NCBI GenBank assembly: GCA_965218725.1
Contig: CBDCLO010000002.1
Span: 496,001 to 560,000 of the forward strand
Length of the DNA stretch: 64,000 nucleotides
Origin: WTHC01 sp965218725
GTDB taxonomy: Archaea > Thermoproteota > Nitrososphaeria > Nitrososphaerales > Nitrosopumilaceae
Direction of reading: 5' to 3'
The notes beneath the pieces were generated by a model. The model did no database searches. It saw nothing but the letters and a program-made list of their open reading frames with translations, and was not told where the DNA came from. This document shows, piece by piece, positions 26,597 through 34,125 of the stretch. The stretch's first letter is position 1. Each line of letters opens with the position of its first letter. A program made the translations under genes and the position numbers.

Positions 26597-26983
26597 ATGC
26601 CTAAAGCTGGATTCAAATCAATAACAATATCTGAGATTGTATACAATAGGTTTTATACTGTGTACATAAAAAACAGAGATAAATTAATGATGAAGGGAGT
26701 CAATAGTTTTGCAGGATATATAACATATATGCTAGAAGATCTGATGAAAAAAAATAATACAAATTTAAGGTACCTTCCAAAACTAGAAAAAATTTCAACA
26801 GATGATGATAGAATTGTAATAAAGGACAATATAAAAAACAGAATAATAGAAGTAGCTTTTAGAAATGACGAGCCTTACTGCCTTTTTTGTGAAAAAAATA
26901 GTTGTTTCCACATAGGTTTTGTGTTTTCTATTCCTGATATTTATGAGATATTAAATAACAAAGGCGTAAAACAATCAAAATAA
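26597..26983 (+). CDS. RHH-like protein with C-terminal zinc motif (128 aa)
   Basis: The N-terminus, MPKAGFKSITISEIVYNRFYTVY..., looks like a ribbon-helix-helix DNA-binding strand plus helices (ITISEIV, VNSFAGYITYMLEDLMKK). The C-terminal part has CLFCEKNSCFH, a CxxC...CxH zinc knuckle. This arrangement is frequent in ammonia-oxidising archaea as hypothetical proteins. The function is unknown; DNA binding is inferred. It is divergent from the B12-like regulator, 83 nt apart. Confidence 0.65.
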   Translation: MPKAGFKSITISEIVYNRFYTVYIKNRDKLMMKGVNSFAGYITYMLEDLMKKNNTNLRYLPKLEKISTDDDRIVIKDNIKNRIIEVAFRNDEPYCLFCEKNSCFHIGFVFSIPDIYEILNNKGVKQSK

Positions 26984-27032
26984 AAAAATGCAGGAGGTGA
27001 GATTTGGACTCACGAACTCCTAGAGACGGGAT

Positions 27033-27048
27033 AACTAATTTGTAAGAT
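27033..27048 (-). other. 16-nt anticodon-loop intron of tRNA-Leu
   Basis: After G37; A38 and TCCCG follow. The 4-bp helix between CTTA and TTAG has one mismatch, so the exact borders rest on the exon stem. Confidence 0.6.
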
Positions 27049-27062
27049 CTTAAGTCCCGCGT

Positions 27063-27087
27063 ATCCAAAAGACTGTTTATAGTCTTT
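27063..27087 (-). other. 25-nt D-arm intron of tRNA-Leu
   Basis: Non-canonical site between the D-stem bases G and AC. The bulge rule fits on both borders, and the hairpin inside is perfect for 6 bp. Confidence 0.8.
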
Positions 27088-27194
27088 CGTTGGCCAGGCT
27101 TGACTACTCCTGCATAAAAGTACTTCATATTTGATTAAATTTAATGGTTTATCATGAGTTAAGTAAAAATTATATCTAAAACTAATCATCATAT

Positions 27195-27268
27195 GCTTCG
27201 GTAGCTCAGCTTGGTAGAGCGTTACCTTGGTAAGGTAAAGGTCACGGGTTCGGATCCCGTTCGAAGCT
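27195..27268 (+). tRNA. tRNA-Thr (GGT anticodon)
   Basis: Acceptor GCTTCGG/TCGAAGC, D arm GCTC/GAGC, anticodon arm TTACC-TTGGTAA-GGTAA (GGT), T arm ACGGG-TTCGGAT-CCCGT. No intron. Its 3' end is 2 nt from the stop of the convergent methylase gene. Confidence 0.95.
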
Positions 27269-27270
27269 GT

Positions 27271-28128
27271 TTAATAGTTAGTAATTATAAGTTCACAGCA
27301 ACCCCTCCTATCCTTTATATTGGAATTTATTGTTCTATTTGTTTTTATAGTAACTATATTCCAATATGAAGAAGAAAATAAATCCGCCACTATTGGAGAG
27401 TTAGAATTAGATATCATAACTTTGCAACCTTTATCATTAAGTTTTTCAGATAGTATCGCTAGTCTCTTTAAGTCAGTATGCTTGAAATTTTTATTGGTAT
27501 AACTAGTAAAATTATTATGTATAGGATAGTACGGAGGATCAAAATATATAAAATTATTTTTTTCTGCGAAATTATATATTATCTCAAAATCTTGACATTT
27601 TATTGACGTTATCTTATTCTGTAGTACACTACTTATATTTAATAAATTTTCTTTATTCACAATATTAGGATTACAGTATTTTCCAAGTGGTACATTAAAT
27701 CTACCATTTTTATTAACTCGATATAATCCGTTGAAACATGTTTTATTAAGAAATATGAATCGTGAAACTTTATCAATCTGTTTCTTCGGACTTGACTTCC
27801 TGATTGAGTAATAATATAACATTGGGTTCATAAAATAATTATAAGAATGATTTTCTAGTGATTCTATAAGTTCATTTACATTGTCACGTATCGTAATATA
27901 TGATAATACCAGTTCTGGGTTTAGATCAGATATATTAAACTTAGTATGAATAGTATTGTATAACATATTAAAGAATAAGGCACCGCCTCCTAAGAATGGT
28001 TCAAAATAAACGTCTATGTTTTTTGGAATATATTTTTTTAATTCTGAGAGAATTTGTCTTTTCCCACCTACCCATTTTACAAATGGTCTTATGTTATTAG
28101 ATGAGATGTATTCGTAACATTGTTTCAA
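27271..28128 (-). CDS. DNA adenine methyltransferase (D12 class)
   Basis: Site-specific adenine-N6 methylase of 285 residues. FVKWVGGKRQIL (residues about 16-27) and FEPFLGGGALFFN (about 42-54) are the SAM-binding motif I region, and FIYFDPPYYP is the catalytic DPPY motif. FLNKTCFNGLYRVNKNGRFNVP is the conserved D12 class segment. No restriction endonuclease is adjacent, so it is an orphan methylase or the remains of an element. Target sequence unknown. It sits directly beside tRNA-Thr. Confidence 0.9.
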   Translation of the reverse strand: MKQCYEYISSNNIRPFVKWVGGKRQILSELKKYIPKNIDVYFEPFLGGGALFFNMLYNTIHTKFNISDLNPELVLSYITIRDNVNELIESLENHSYNYFMNPMLYYYSIRKSSPKKQIDKVSRFIFLNKTCFNGLYRVNKNGRFNVPLGKYCNPNIVNKENLLNISSVLQNKITSIKCQDFEIIYNFAEKNNFIYFDPPYYPIHNNFTSYTNKNFKHTDLKRLAILSEKLNDKGCKVMISNSNSPIVADLFSSSYWNIVTIKTNRTINSNIKDRRGCCELIITNY

Positions 28129-28242
28129 TACACAATGATCACATATTCATTTTCTAATGGCTATGCGAAAAAAAAATTACAATGTGTACAACATTTCTTT
28201 AGTAAATCTGTATGTATTCATACTAAAAATAAAAAAGAATGA

Positions 28243-28893
28243 TCAGTCCCACTTGGACCAAGCTGCCATCCATCTGTATGTCCACGTAGTTAGTTTACAT
28301 CCCAATGCAGTAAATGTCACAGCAAGTACGGCGCCTGCTCCTGCACCTAATGCTACAGGGCTATTATAGAATTTACCAACTTGCGGTTCTATTGGAGTCA
28401 TATATGGAGGTAACGTTGGTCTGGGATATTTAAATGCGGTTTCCAGCGGATCTGCTACAGTAATGAGATTAACCATGTTAAACAAAGGCAACGACATTCC
28501 TACAAGCACACCACCAAACAGTATTAGTGAGTGTTTATTTTTCTTTGTTGCCCAATATGCTAGATCTAATAACATTGCTGATGGAATCCATACAGGCACC
28601 ACAATGAAGTCATATGGGTAACCCAATGCAAACCAAGCACCTTTAGCGATCCATGTATAGACTGTCATAATCAATGCGTAATAAGTTGCAGTTCCTGGAA
28701 CTCCAGTAAATGTGAGATAGTATACTGCACCAACAGATAACATTAACGTTTGAGATATTGAGAATACTACAAATGAAGTCCAGGCCCAGTCTGTATAGAA
28801 GATATAGTCACCTGCATTAATTGACAACAACGTGGAGTTTACTGCTACAACTACAATAAACAAGTAGTGTGTACTACGTCTAAGCCAAACCAT
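28243..28893 (-). CDS. amoA: Ammonia monooxygenase subunit A
   Basis: Membrane subunit of archaeal AMO, which oxidises ammonia to hydroxylamine on the outer face of the membrane. From the ATG at 28893 the protein is 216 residues and starts MVWLRRSTHYLFIVVVAVNS, with the diagnostic DYIFYTDWAWTSF, TFTGVPGTATYYALIM, SAMLLDLAYWATKK and FNMVNLITVADPLETAFKYPRP. Six or more hydrophobic stretches. The upstream in-frame TTG at 28899 is not needed. A TATA-like box lies about 28 nt upstream, suggesting a leaderless mRNA. Confidence 0.98.
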   Translation of the reverse strand: MVWLRRSTHYLFIVVVAVNSTLLSINAGDYIFYTDWAWTSFVVFSISQTLMLSVGAVYYLTFTGVPGTATYYALIMTVYTWIAKGAWFALGYPYDFIVVPVWIPSAMLLDLAYWATKKNKHSLILFGGVLVGMSLPLFNMVNLITVADPLETAFKYPRPTLPPYMTPIEPQVGKFYNSPVALGAGAGAVLAVTFTALGCKLTTWTYRWMAAWSKWD

Positions 28894-28900
28894 TACCAAG

Positions 28901-28928
28901 TAGTCGATGTATTCACTATATATAATTT
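28901..28928 (-). promoter_or_regulatory. amoA promoter with shared AATACATCG element
   Basis: On the minus strand a TATATATA stretch (about 28918-28926) is followed by AATACATCG (28905-28913), which ends 11 nt before the amoA ATG. The TATA box at about 28 nt from the ATG implies that transcription starts at or near the start codon. Confidence 0.55.
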
Positions 28929-28988
28929 TAGTTATATTCCACGCCTAAAATAAATGATATAAAAAATTAGATATTTGTTTTGTGTTGT

Positions 28989-29345
28989 TTATATGCCAAC
29001 AAATAGAGATATCAACACAGTTCCTACTGCAACTCCACTCAACACTAATGCCATAACACCACTACTCCTCTTTCTGCTACCTTCTTCTACTACTTTAACA
29101 CAGAATATGTAGCCAATTGATTCAATAAGTGTAAGTACTATAAATGCATAATGTCCACTAGGTGTAGGGTATGCCCAAGGATAATAGAAATAACCTGCTG
29201 CAGTACCTCCAAATGTGGCTAACCATGCAGCTATGTATGATATTGTAATAAGTCCTACCATATTCTCTACTCTACGCCCGATCATTTTTTCTACATCAGC
29301 ACCTGATGTTCCACTACCAGAGCCAAAGCCTTTTGGTAAAGTCAT
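28989..29345 (-). CDS. amoX: Ammonia monooxygenase-associated membrane protein AmoX
   Basis: 118-residue protein with a glycine/serine-rich N-terminus, three hydrophobic helices (about residues 32-52, 63-83 and 96-116) and the archaeal AmoX-typical GRRVENMVGLITISYIAAW and TPSGHYAFIVLTLIES. It lies between amoC and amoA in the same orientation as both, the standard archaeal arrangement. It is regarded as an additional AMO subunit. Confidence 0.93.
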   Translation of the reverse strand: MTLPKGFGSGSGTSGADVEKMIGRRVENMVGLITISYIAAWLATFGGTAAGYFYYPWAYPTPSGHYAFIVLTLIESIGYIFCVKVVEEGSRKRSSGVMALVLSGVAVGTVLISLFVGI

Positions 29346-29421
29346 TTGCGTTAATGGTACAGATAATACTTTTAAATCTTTCTTATTAAATTTTAATTTA
29401 ATAAAAAAATATGTTGTGTGT

Positions 29422-29985
29422 TTATGGAATTGATCTACTGTACAATTTACCTTCTAGTGCCATTTTGTACATTTCAGCCACATGCGGGTTTTCTCCTGGA
29501 GTTTCAGCTCCAAGTTCAACTAATCTTGCGTATACTCTTATTACATATGCTAGTGCACCCATAAATGCAACTACTACACCCATATTAAACATCCAATGAT
29601 TTGGAACAGCAAAAATTTCTTCCACAAACCAGAAGTGCCACATTTCATTTACACCTATTGTAAACATAGTTGCAAGATACCCCAATATTGTCATCTTTAA
29701 CCCAGTGTTCATTGAATTATTAGGACCTCTAAGAACTGGTACTCTTCTATCATAAATCGCTACAGCACCCCAACCTAGTGGTAATGCAACGAAATGAGAA
29801 TACAGCCACCAATGAGCAGGTGTAAAAGCACTATCTCGTATAGACGTTTGATGCAGTGAACCATCAACAAAATTATCTACTTCAACTGACGCAGCTATAG
29901 ACCCCATCGCAATCACAATAAGCCAGATCTTTTTAAGTCTCTGGACCTCAACTTCTTTTGGAATCAATGCAGGCATTTGTGCCAT
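29422..29985 (-). CDS. amoC: Ammonia monooxygenase subunit C
   Basis: Starts MAQMPALIPKEVEVQRLKKIW at 29985, the usual archaeal AmoC N-terminus; an upstream start at 30018 would add 11 residues. Metal-ligand region EVDNFVDG, IRDSAFTPAHWWLYSHF gives the Asp and His residues of the candidate active-site copper. Further conserved parts are WHFWFVEEIFAVPNHW and GENPHVAEMYKMALEGKL. 187 residues, several transmembrane helices. A TATA box lies about 27 nt upstream, again implying a leaderless transcript. Confidence 0.97.
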   Translation of the reverse strand: MAQMPALIPKEVEVQRLKKIWLIVIAMGSIAASVEVDNFVDGSLHQTSIRDSAFTPAHWWLYSHFVALPLGWGAVAIYDRRVPVLRGPNNSMNTGLKMTILGYLATMFTIGVNEMWHFWFVEEIFAVPNHWMFNMGVVVAFMGALAYVIRVYARLVELGAETPGENPHVAEMYKMALEGKLYSRSIP

Positions 29986-29995
29986 AACTAATGTA

Positions 29996-30016
29996 CGATG
30001 TATTGCAATATAAAGC
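29996..30016 (-). promoter_or_regulatory. amoC promoter with shared AATACATCG element
   Basis: CTTTATAT (about 30009-30016 on the minus strand) is the TATA-like box, followed by AATACATCG (29996-30004), which ends 10 nt before the amoC ATG. The same motif and spacing occur at amoA. Confidence 0.55.
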
Positions 30017-30145
30017 AAGGGCCATGTATTTGATAAAAATTGTAATAAAATTTAGATTAAAATAAACTAAAAGTTGTTATTATTATATGATTTCATTAAA
30101 TTATATAAATAATTTTGTGTATAATTTTGTTCTATGCAATGGTTA

Positions 30146-30157
30146 AACACTAGTGTT
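30146..30157. promoter_or_regulatory. 12-bp palindrome upstream of amoB
   Basis: AACACTAGTGTT is a perfect palindrome 76 nt before the amoB ATG. A TATATAA box near 30097-30104 lies further upstream, so the palindrome is probably in the amoB leader. Possible operator; no protein is identified. Confidence 0.35.
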
Positions 30158-30232
30158 AATCTAATCAATACAAGCGACGGCAAAACATATATTCCATTAA
30201 TAATCTTTCTGGATTGAATAACGTGATTAAAT

Positions 30233-30802
30233 ATGGCGACTAAAAAACCGATATCTATAGCATTGGCATTCAGTATGGTGCTAACTTTAGGAATTATTGC
30301 ACAGGATTTAACGTTTATCCAAGTTGCAGAAGGTCATGGTGTACAAGCACAACTACAAAGTCGCTTTGTAAGAATTGAAGACGAAACATTTAATAGACAA
30401 TCTCTTCAGACTGGTGAAGTTTTAACTATACAGGGTAAATTTGTGAGTTTAGTTGAGAGAGATTTAAGAGCATGGAATTCAATTTTTTCTGAATCTACTA
30501 ATGCTGGAAATAGGTGGGAGATATTAGCAAGAGATCCACCAGGAAATGTTTTTGATATTCCAGGAAATGGAATTATAGATTATTCAATATCTGCAAAGGC
30601 ACTTGAAGCAGGAGTTTACCATGTACACAGCCAACTTAACGTTGCTAGTGTAGGACCAGGTTTGGGTCCTGGACAGACTGTTGTAGTAGAAGGAGACCCT
30701 ATAATAAAACCAATACCATATACGAATGTTGCATATCAGTCTATTCTGATTAGTGTGGCATATATTGTTACTTTTGCAACAAGACCGTGGCAAGTAATAT
30801 AA
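30233..30802 (+). CDS. amoB: Ammonia monooxygenase subunit B
   Basis: Periplasmic-facing AMO subunit, 189 residues, divergent from amoC. An N-terminal hydrophobic segment (residues 7-24) acts as signal/anchor, EGHG gives His35 as the first copper ligand, and YHVHSQL gives His130 and His132, the trio used by particulate methane/ammonia monooxygenases. The C-terminal helix is YQSILISVAYIVTF. The body is a cupredoxin-like fold (TGEVLTIQGKFVS). It lacks the second cupredoxin of bacterial AmoB, as expected for archaea. Confidence 0.97.
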   Translation: MATKKPISIALAFSMVLTLGIIAQDLTFIQVAEGHGVQAQLQSRFVRIEDETFNRQSLQTGEVLTIQGKFVSLVERDLRAWNSIFSESTNAGNRWEILARDPPGNVFDIPGNGIIDYSISAKALEAGVYHVHSQLNVASVGPGLGPGQTVVVEGDPIIKPIPYTNVAYQSILISVAYIVTFATRPWQVI

Positions 30803-30923
30803 AACCACACAACCATTATTTTTAATTCTAAATCTAGACTTCTTTGTATGTATCTGTATATATTATATTTCAGTATATACAAAATGGAAATAATTTTAAG
30901 ATGATGATATCTATATATTAGAT

Positions 30924-31448
30924 ATGTTTTGGCCTGGAATAGGGGATCCTGCTAGGCGAAGAAGCACAATAAAATTTCTTCTTGTTACAGCTGCAATAGC
31001 AATAGGAGTGGGAGTGGGAAGCAGTATAATACAAGGAAATCTTAGCTTAAAAGATCCATTAAAAAATTGCATTAATGAAAGAGAAATGAGTTACAAATTA
31101 TCAGCAGTATTAGAAGTATTTGTTGATGGAAAAAAAATAGGGATACCCGCAAATGTAGGATTTACTGGTGTGTGTCAAAAGTCTCTATATACATTAACTA
31201 GTGATGGAACAATATATGCTGAATGGGAAAATGAATATCAATTTGAGATAGGGCATTTTTTATGGGTATGGGAGTTTCCATTGAGAGATATGGATCAATC
31301 AAAATCAAAAATTATTGTAAATGGAAATGAATCCCCAATATTCATAAAAACCCATATAGTTGATGGATACAGATACAAAGCCGAGTTTATTTCAAAGAGC
31401 TACGATACATCTAATGATAATGATTTTTTACCTCCAGGTACAAGATAG
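30924..31448 (+). CDS. Membrane-anchored hypothetical protein next to amoB
   Basis: 174 residues: an RRRSTIKFLLVTAAIAIGVGVG start with one transmembrane anchor (about residues 16-38), then a soluble extracytoplasmic domain with two cysteines (CINEREMS, GVCQKSLY) about 70 residues apart that might form a disulphide, and the beta-rich GEFAEF-type strands. It lies 121 nt downstream of amoB on the same strand. I do not recognise a named family; its place suggests a role around AMO. Confidence 0.6.
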   Translation: MFWPGIGDPARRRSTIKFLLVTAAIAIGVGVGSSIIQGNLSLKDPLKNCINEREMSYKLSAVLEVFVDGKKIGIPANVGFTGVCQKSLYTLTSDGTIYAEWENEYQFEIGHFLWVWEFPLRDMDQSKSKIIVNGNESPIFIKTHIVDGYRYKAEFISKSYDTSNDNDFLPPGTR

Positions 31449-31482
31449 TACTTATAATATTCACAAAAAGAAGAAAAAAGAG

Positions 31483-31749
31483 TTACCAGTATTTTCCGTT
31501 GTCAGGTATCAAACCTATACCTTCTCTTTCAAAGTGTCTATCTAATTCGTCAACCCATTTTTCACGGTTGTCTTTATATGACCAACCATGAACACGTAAC
31601 CAAAATGCTATGATACCCAACAAAAATACTGTAAACATGATGGTACCAAATATGTACACCATTACATCATAAAATAATGGATCATAGCTAGGTCCTAGTT
31701 GTCCCGAAATAGAAGATATTATTCCTAAGCATGTATTTATCAAGGTCAT
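31483..31749 (-). CDS. Small membrane protein near AMO (candidate AmoY/AmoZ)
   Basis: 88 residues with an N-terminal helix (1-18), a clear transmembrane helix (about 29-50, VMVYIFGTIMFTVFLLGIIAFWL) and a charged C-terminal tail ending DNGKYW. No cysteine pairs or known motif. Two extra archaeal AMO subunits, AmoY and AmoZ, were described as small helical membrane proteins encoded side by side; this gene and its upstream neighbour fit that picture, but I cannot verify orthology without a comparison. Transcribed with the next gene upstream, 96 nt apart. Confidence 0.6.
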   Translation of the reverse strand: MTLINTCLGIISSISGQLGPSYDPLFYDVMVYIFGTIMFTVFLLGIIAFWLRVHGWSYKDNREKWVDELDRHFEREGIGLIPDNGKYW

Positions 31750-31845
31750 TATTTAACAAAAAAATATTTGCATGATATATATATTTCTTTTATTAATACG
31801 CCTGACTAGTCTATACTTAAAATAATAAAAAAATGGTGTGTTTGT

Positions 31846-32166
31846 TTATCCTCGTCCTTGTGCATAATATTTTCCTTGTCGTGCTCTAACAAAGAAAGCT
31901 ATTGCAATTCCGCCGAATACTGCACCTGCTATTACTGACGCTCCTAATACACCACTCGCGTCAAGATAAGGTGTACCTGATCCTGTTGATGGATTATCTG
32001 CAGCATACTCTACACGTCTTTTTGCAAGTTCTAGTGTTTCCTCTAGTGTATTAATACCAGTTTCTCCTGCCTGACCAACATTACCCATATATTGAGCTAA
32101 TACTGGTGTCACTGTTCCTACCACTATTAAAGCCGCAAATAAAGTTCCGATCTGTATATTATTCAT
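31846..32166 (-). CDS. Secreted, C-terminally anchored small protein near AMO (candidate AmoY/AmoZ)
   Basis: 106 residues with a signal peptide (MNNIQIGTLFAALIVVGTVTPVLAQ, cut likely after AQ), a helical segment with EETLELAKRRVEYAADN, and a C-terminal transmembrane helix (about residues 75-94, VLGASVIAGAVFGGIAIAFF) followed by a basic tail RARQGKYYAQGRG. The topology places the central region outside the membrane. Its position next to amo genes and its size make it the second candidate for AmoY/AmoZ. Confidence 0.6.
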   Translation of the reverse strand: MNNIQIGTLFAALIVVGTVTPVLAQYMGNVGQAGETGINTLEETLELAKRRVEYAADNPSTGSGTPYLDASGVLGASVIAGAVFGGIAIAFFVRARQGKYYAQGRG

Positions 32167-32268
32167 TTTACCTGTTCAATCATTATTGAATATTTAACTT
32201 TTTACCTCATATTTTTAAAAACATAAAAAAAAATAACATTTATGTTAAATTATAACTATCTAGGGTAT

Positions 32269-32718
32269 ATGAGTAGATTACATACGCATAGATATGGTAA
32301 GTCACATTCTACTAGACCAACAAATATACGAGTACCACAATGGGTACACCAAAGTGTTGATGAGATCATTGCATTGATAGTAAAATATGGAAAAGATGAT
32401 TTAAGTTCTAGCCAAATAGGGATGAAGTTACGCGATCAGCATGCAATTCCGCTTGTAAAACCAATAATAAAGAGATCTATTACCGATGTACTATCACAAC
32501 ATGGGTTAAAAGGTGATCTTCCAGAAGACTTAGGAAACATAGTCAAAAAATCAATTGGTTTACAAAAACACTTGAAAAGTAATAAATCAGATAAAAGAAA
32601 TATCAGATCATTAGAGCTAATAGAGGCAAAAATCCACAGATTATCAGAATACTATAAAAAATACAACATAATAAAAAAAAACTGGAAGTATAAGTCAACT
32701 GTAGCACAATTAGAATAA
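32269..32718 (+). CDS. rps15: 30S ribosomal protein S15 (uS15)
   Basis: 149 residues from the ATG at 32269, beginning MSRLHTHRYGKSHSTRP as in archaeal S15. The C-terminal RNA-binding helices are recognised by LEDLGN...LQKHLKSNKSDKRNIRSLELIEAKIHRLSEYYKKY. An upstream ATG at 32242 would add 9 atypical residues. Its stop is directly followed by the start of the DHH gene, heading a five-gene plus-strand run. Confidence 0.95.
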   Translation: MSRLHTHRYGKSHSTRPTNIRVPQWVHQSVDEIIALIVKYGKDDLSSSQIGMKLRDQHAIPLVKPIIKRSITDVLSQHGLKGDLPEDLGNIVKKSIGLQKHLKSNKSDKRNIRSLELIEAKIHRLSEYYKKYNIIKKNWKYKSTVAQLE

Positions 32719-34125
32719 ATGAGAAGATCTCTAGAACAATCATTATCGTATTTCAATGACAGAGTTTCTGACTGTGTGAAATATAACAGATCAATATCTG
32801 TAATAACACACATAGATTGTGATGGTATAGTATCAGGTAGTATCATAACAAAGTCATTAATACGTGACGGCGCAAGATGTACACTACGAACTGTTAATGA
32901 ATTTAATAGTAACGTAATTAAGAATATGAAGAATGATTCTAGAGATATGTACATAATAACTGATCTAGGTGGGCAGTTTTCTGGTGAGCTTGATTTAAAT
33001 CTACAAGACAAGTGGATAATTCTGGATCATCATCAAATTGACGAATCAGAATATGATAATGAGAGAGTGATAAATGCCTGGAAGTACGAAATTAACGGAA
33101 ATGTAGAAGTGTGTGCAGGAGGTATGGCTTATCTAGCATCAAAGTACATCAACAAGAAAAATACTGATTTGGCATGGTTGGCAGTAATTTCAGCTTTGGG
33201 TGACAGACAAGATCAAGGAGAAAAAAAATCGTTTATAGGAATAAATTCAGAAATTGTAGATGTAGCTAAAAATAAAAAGCAATTAGATGTTAATTTAGAT
33301 TTGTTATTTGTAGGAAGAGAAACAAGATCTATATCAAATGCATTAGCGTCTACGTCGAGTCCTTTTATAGATGGTCTTACGTGGAATAATGACGCATGTT
33401 TATCGTTATTAAATTCAGCTGGTATTAATCTTAAGGAAGGAAATAAATGGAGAACCCCATCAGAACTAAAATCTGATGAAAAACAAAAAATTATAGAAGA
33501 GATTGCAAAATTCACAAATAGTAAGAACTCTACAGATATAACTAATGAATTGATTGGATATGTATATACGCTACCTAATGAAGATAAACAGAGTTTTTTG
33601 CATGACTGTAGAGAATTTTCAACAATGCTTAATTCATGTGGCAGAATAAAAAGATCAAGTATTGGAATTGCTTTGTGTATTGGAAATAGAGGTGATACAG
33701 AAAAAGGCAAGAATATTCTGTTTAAATATAGAAAAATGCTTAGAGAACAAATGAATATTTTGATGAATGAACGTTGGAGGATTAATAGTACTGAAAATTT
33801 CATAATTGTTAATGGAACTGATATAATTCCAGAAACCATGACTGGAACAATCTGTTCACTTATAGCAACATCAAAGAATGATGATGGAAAGGTTGTTGTT
33901 GTTAGAACTAATGGGGAAAATGACACAATAAAATTTTCTTTAAGAAAACCTATGAATTGTAAACAAATTATTAATCTAAGTGATCTTATGAAAAAATGTG
34001 CTAAAAAAGTTAATTGTACAGGAGGAGGACATAACAACGCAGCTGGTGCCAGAATACACAAAAATAAGTTAGATGAGTTTTTAGATTATCTAGAAAAATG
34101 TCACAAATTTGTAAAATACAAATAA
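32719..34125 (+). CDS. Archaeal RecJ-like DHH-family phosphoesterase
   Basis: 468 residues of the single-strand exonuclease/GAN type. ITHIDCDGIVSGS gives the DHD-like motif I, TDLGG motif II, ILDHHQID the DHH motif and ALGDRQD motif IV. The C-terminal DHHA1 domain has GGGHNNAAGARI. In archaea such proteins are 5'-3' or 3'-5' exonucleases linked to replication (GAN) or RNA processing. It starts right after rps15 and overlaps pcc1 by 28 nt. Confidence 0.88.
   Translation: MRRSLEQSLSYFNDRVSDCVKYNRSISVITHIDCDGIVSGSIITKSLIRDGARCTLRTVNEFNSNVIKNMKNDSRDMYIITDLGGQFSGELDLNLQDKWIILDHHQIDESEYDNERVINAWKYEINGNVEVCAGGMAYLASKYINKKNTDLAWLAVISALGDRQDQGEKKSFIGINSEIVDVAKNKKQLDVNLDLLFVGRETRSISNALASTSSPFIDGLTWNNDACLSLLNSAGINLKEGNKWRTPSELKSDEKQKIIEEIAKFTNSKNSTDITNELIGYVYTLPNEDKQSFLHDCREFSTMLNSCGRIKRSSIGIALCIGNRGDTEKGKNILFKYRKMLREQMNILMNERWRINSTENFIIVNGTDIIPETMTGTICSLIATSKNDDGKVVVVRTNGENDTIKFSLRKPMNCKQIINLSDLMKKCAKKVNCTGGGHNNAAGARIHKNKLDEFLDYLEKCHKFVKYK

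Larger units (their letters stand above)
26989..27113 (-). tRNA. tRNA-Leu (TAA) with two introns
   Basis: Class II tRNA with acceptor GCAGGAG/CTCCTGC, variable arm CTC/GAG and T arm GTGAG-TCCAAAT-CTCAC. Two introns interrupt it. In the D arm, 27063-27087 (25 nt) has bulge-helix-bulge geometry: CCAA pairs with TTGG, bulges CGA and ATA, and a 6-bp inner hairpin AAGACT/AGTCTT with loop ATAAAC. Its removal restores D stem GTC/GAC. The second, 27033-27048 (16 nt), is at 37/38. Removal gives 84 nt and anticodon TAA. Confidence 0.9.

Noticed and set aside
30134..30217. 27-codon frame in the amoB leader
   Set aside because: It has no conserved features, and the palindrome inside it gives a simpler explanation for the structure.
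33213..34061. Long minus-strand frame within the DHH nuclease gene
   Set aside because: The protein is Cys/Ile/Phe-rich with no motif, and it lies fully opposite a strongly supported gene; it is an antisense shadow.
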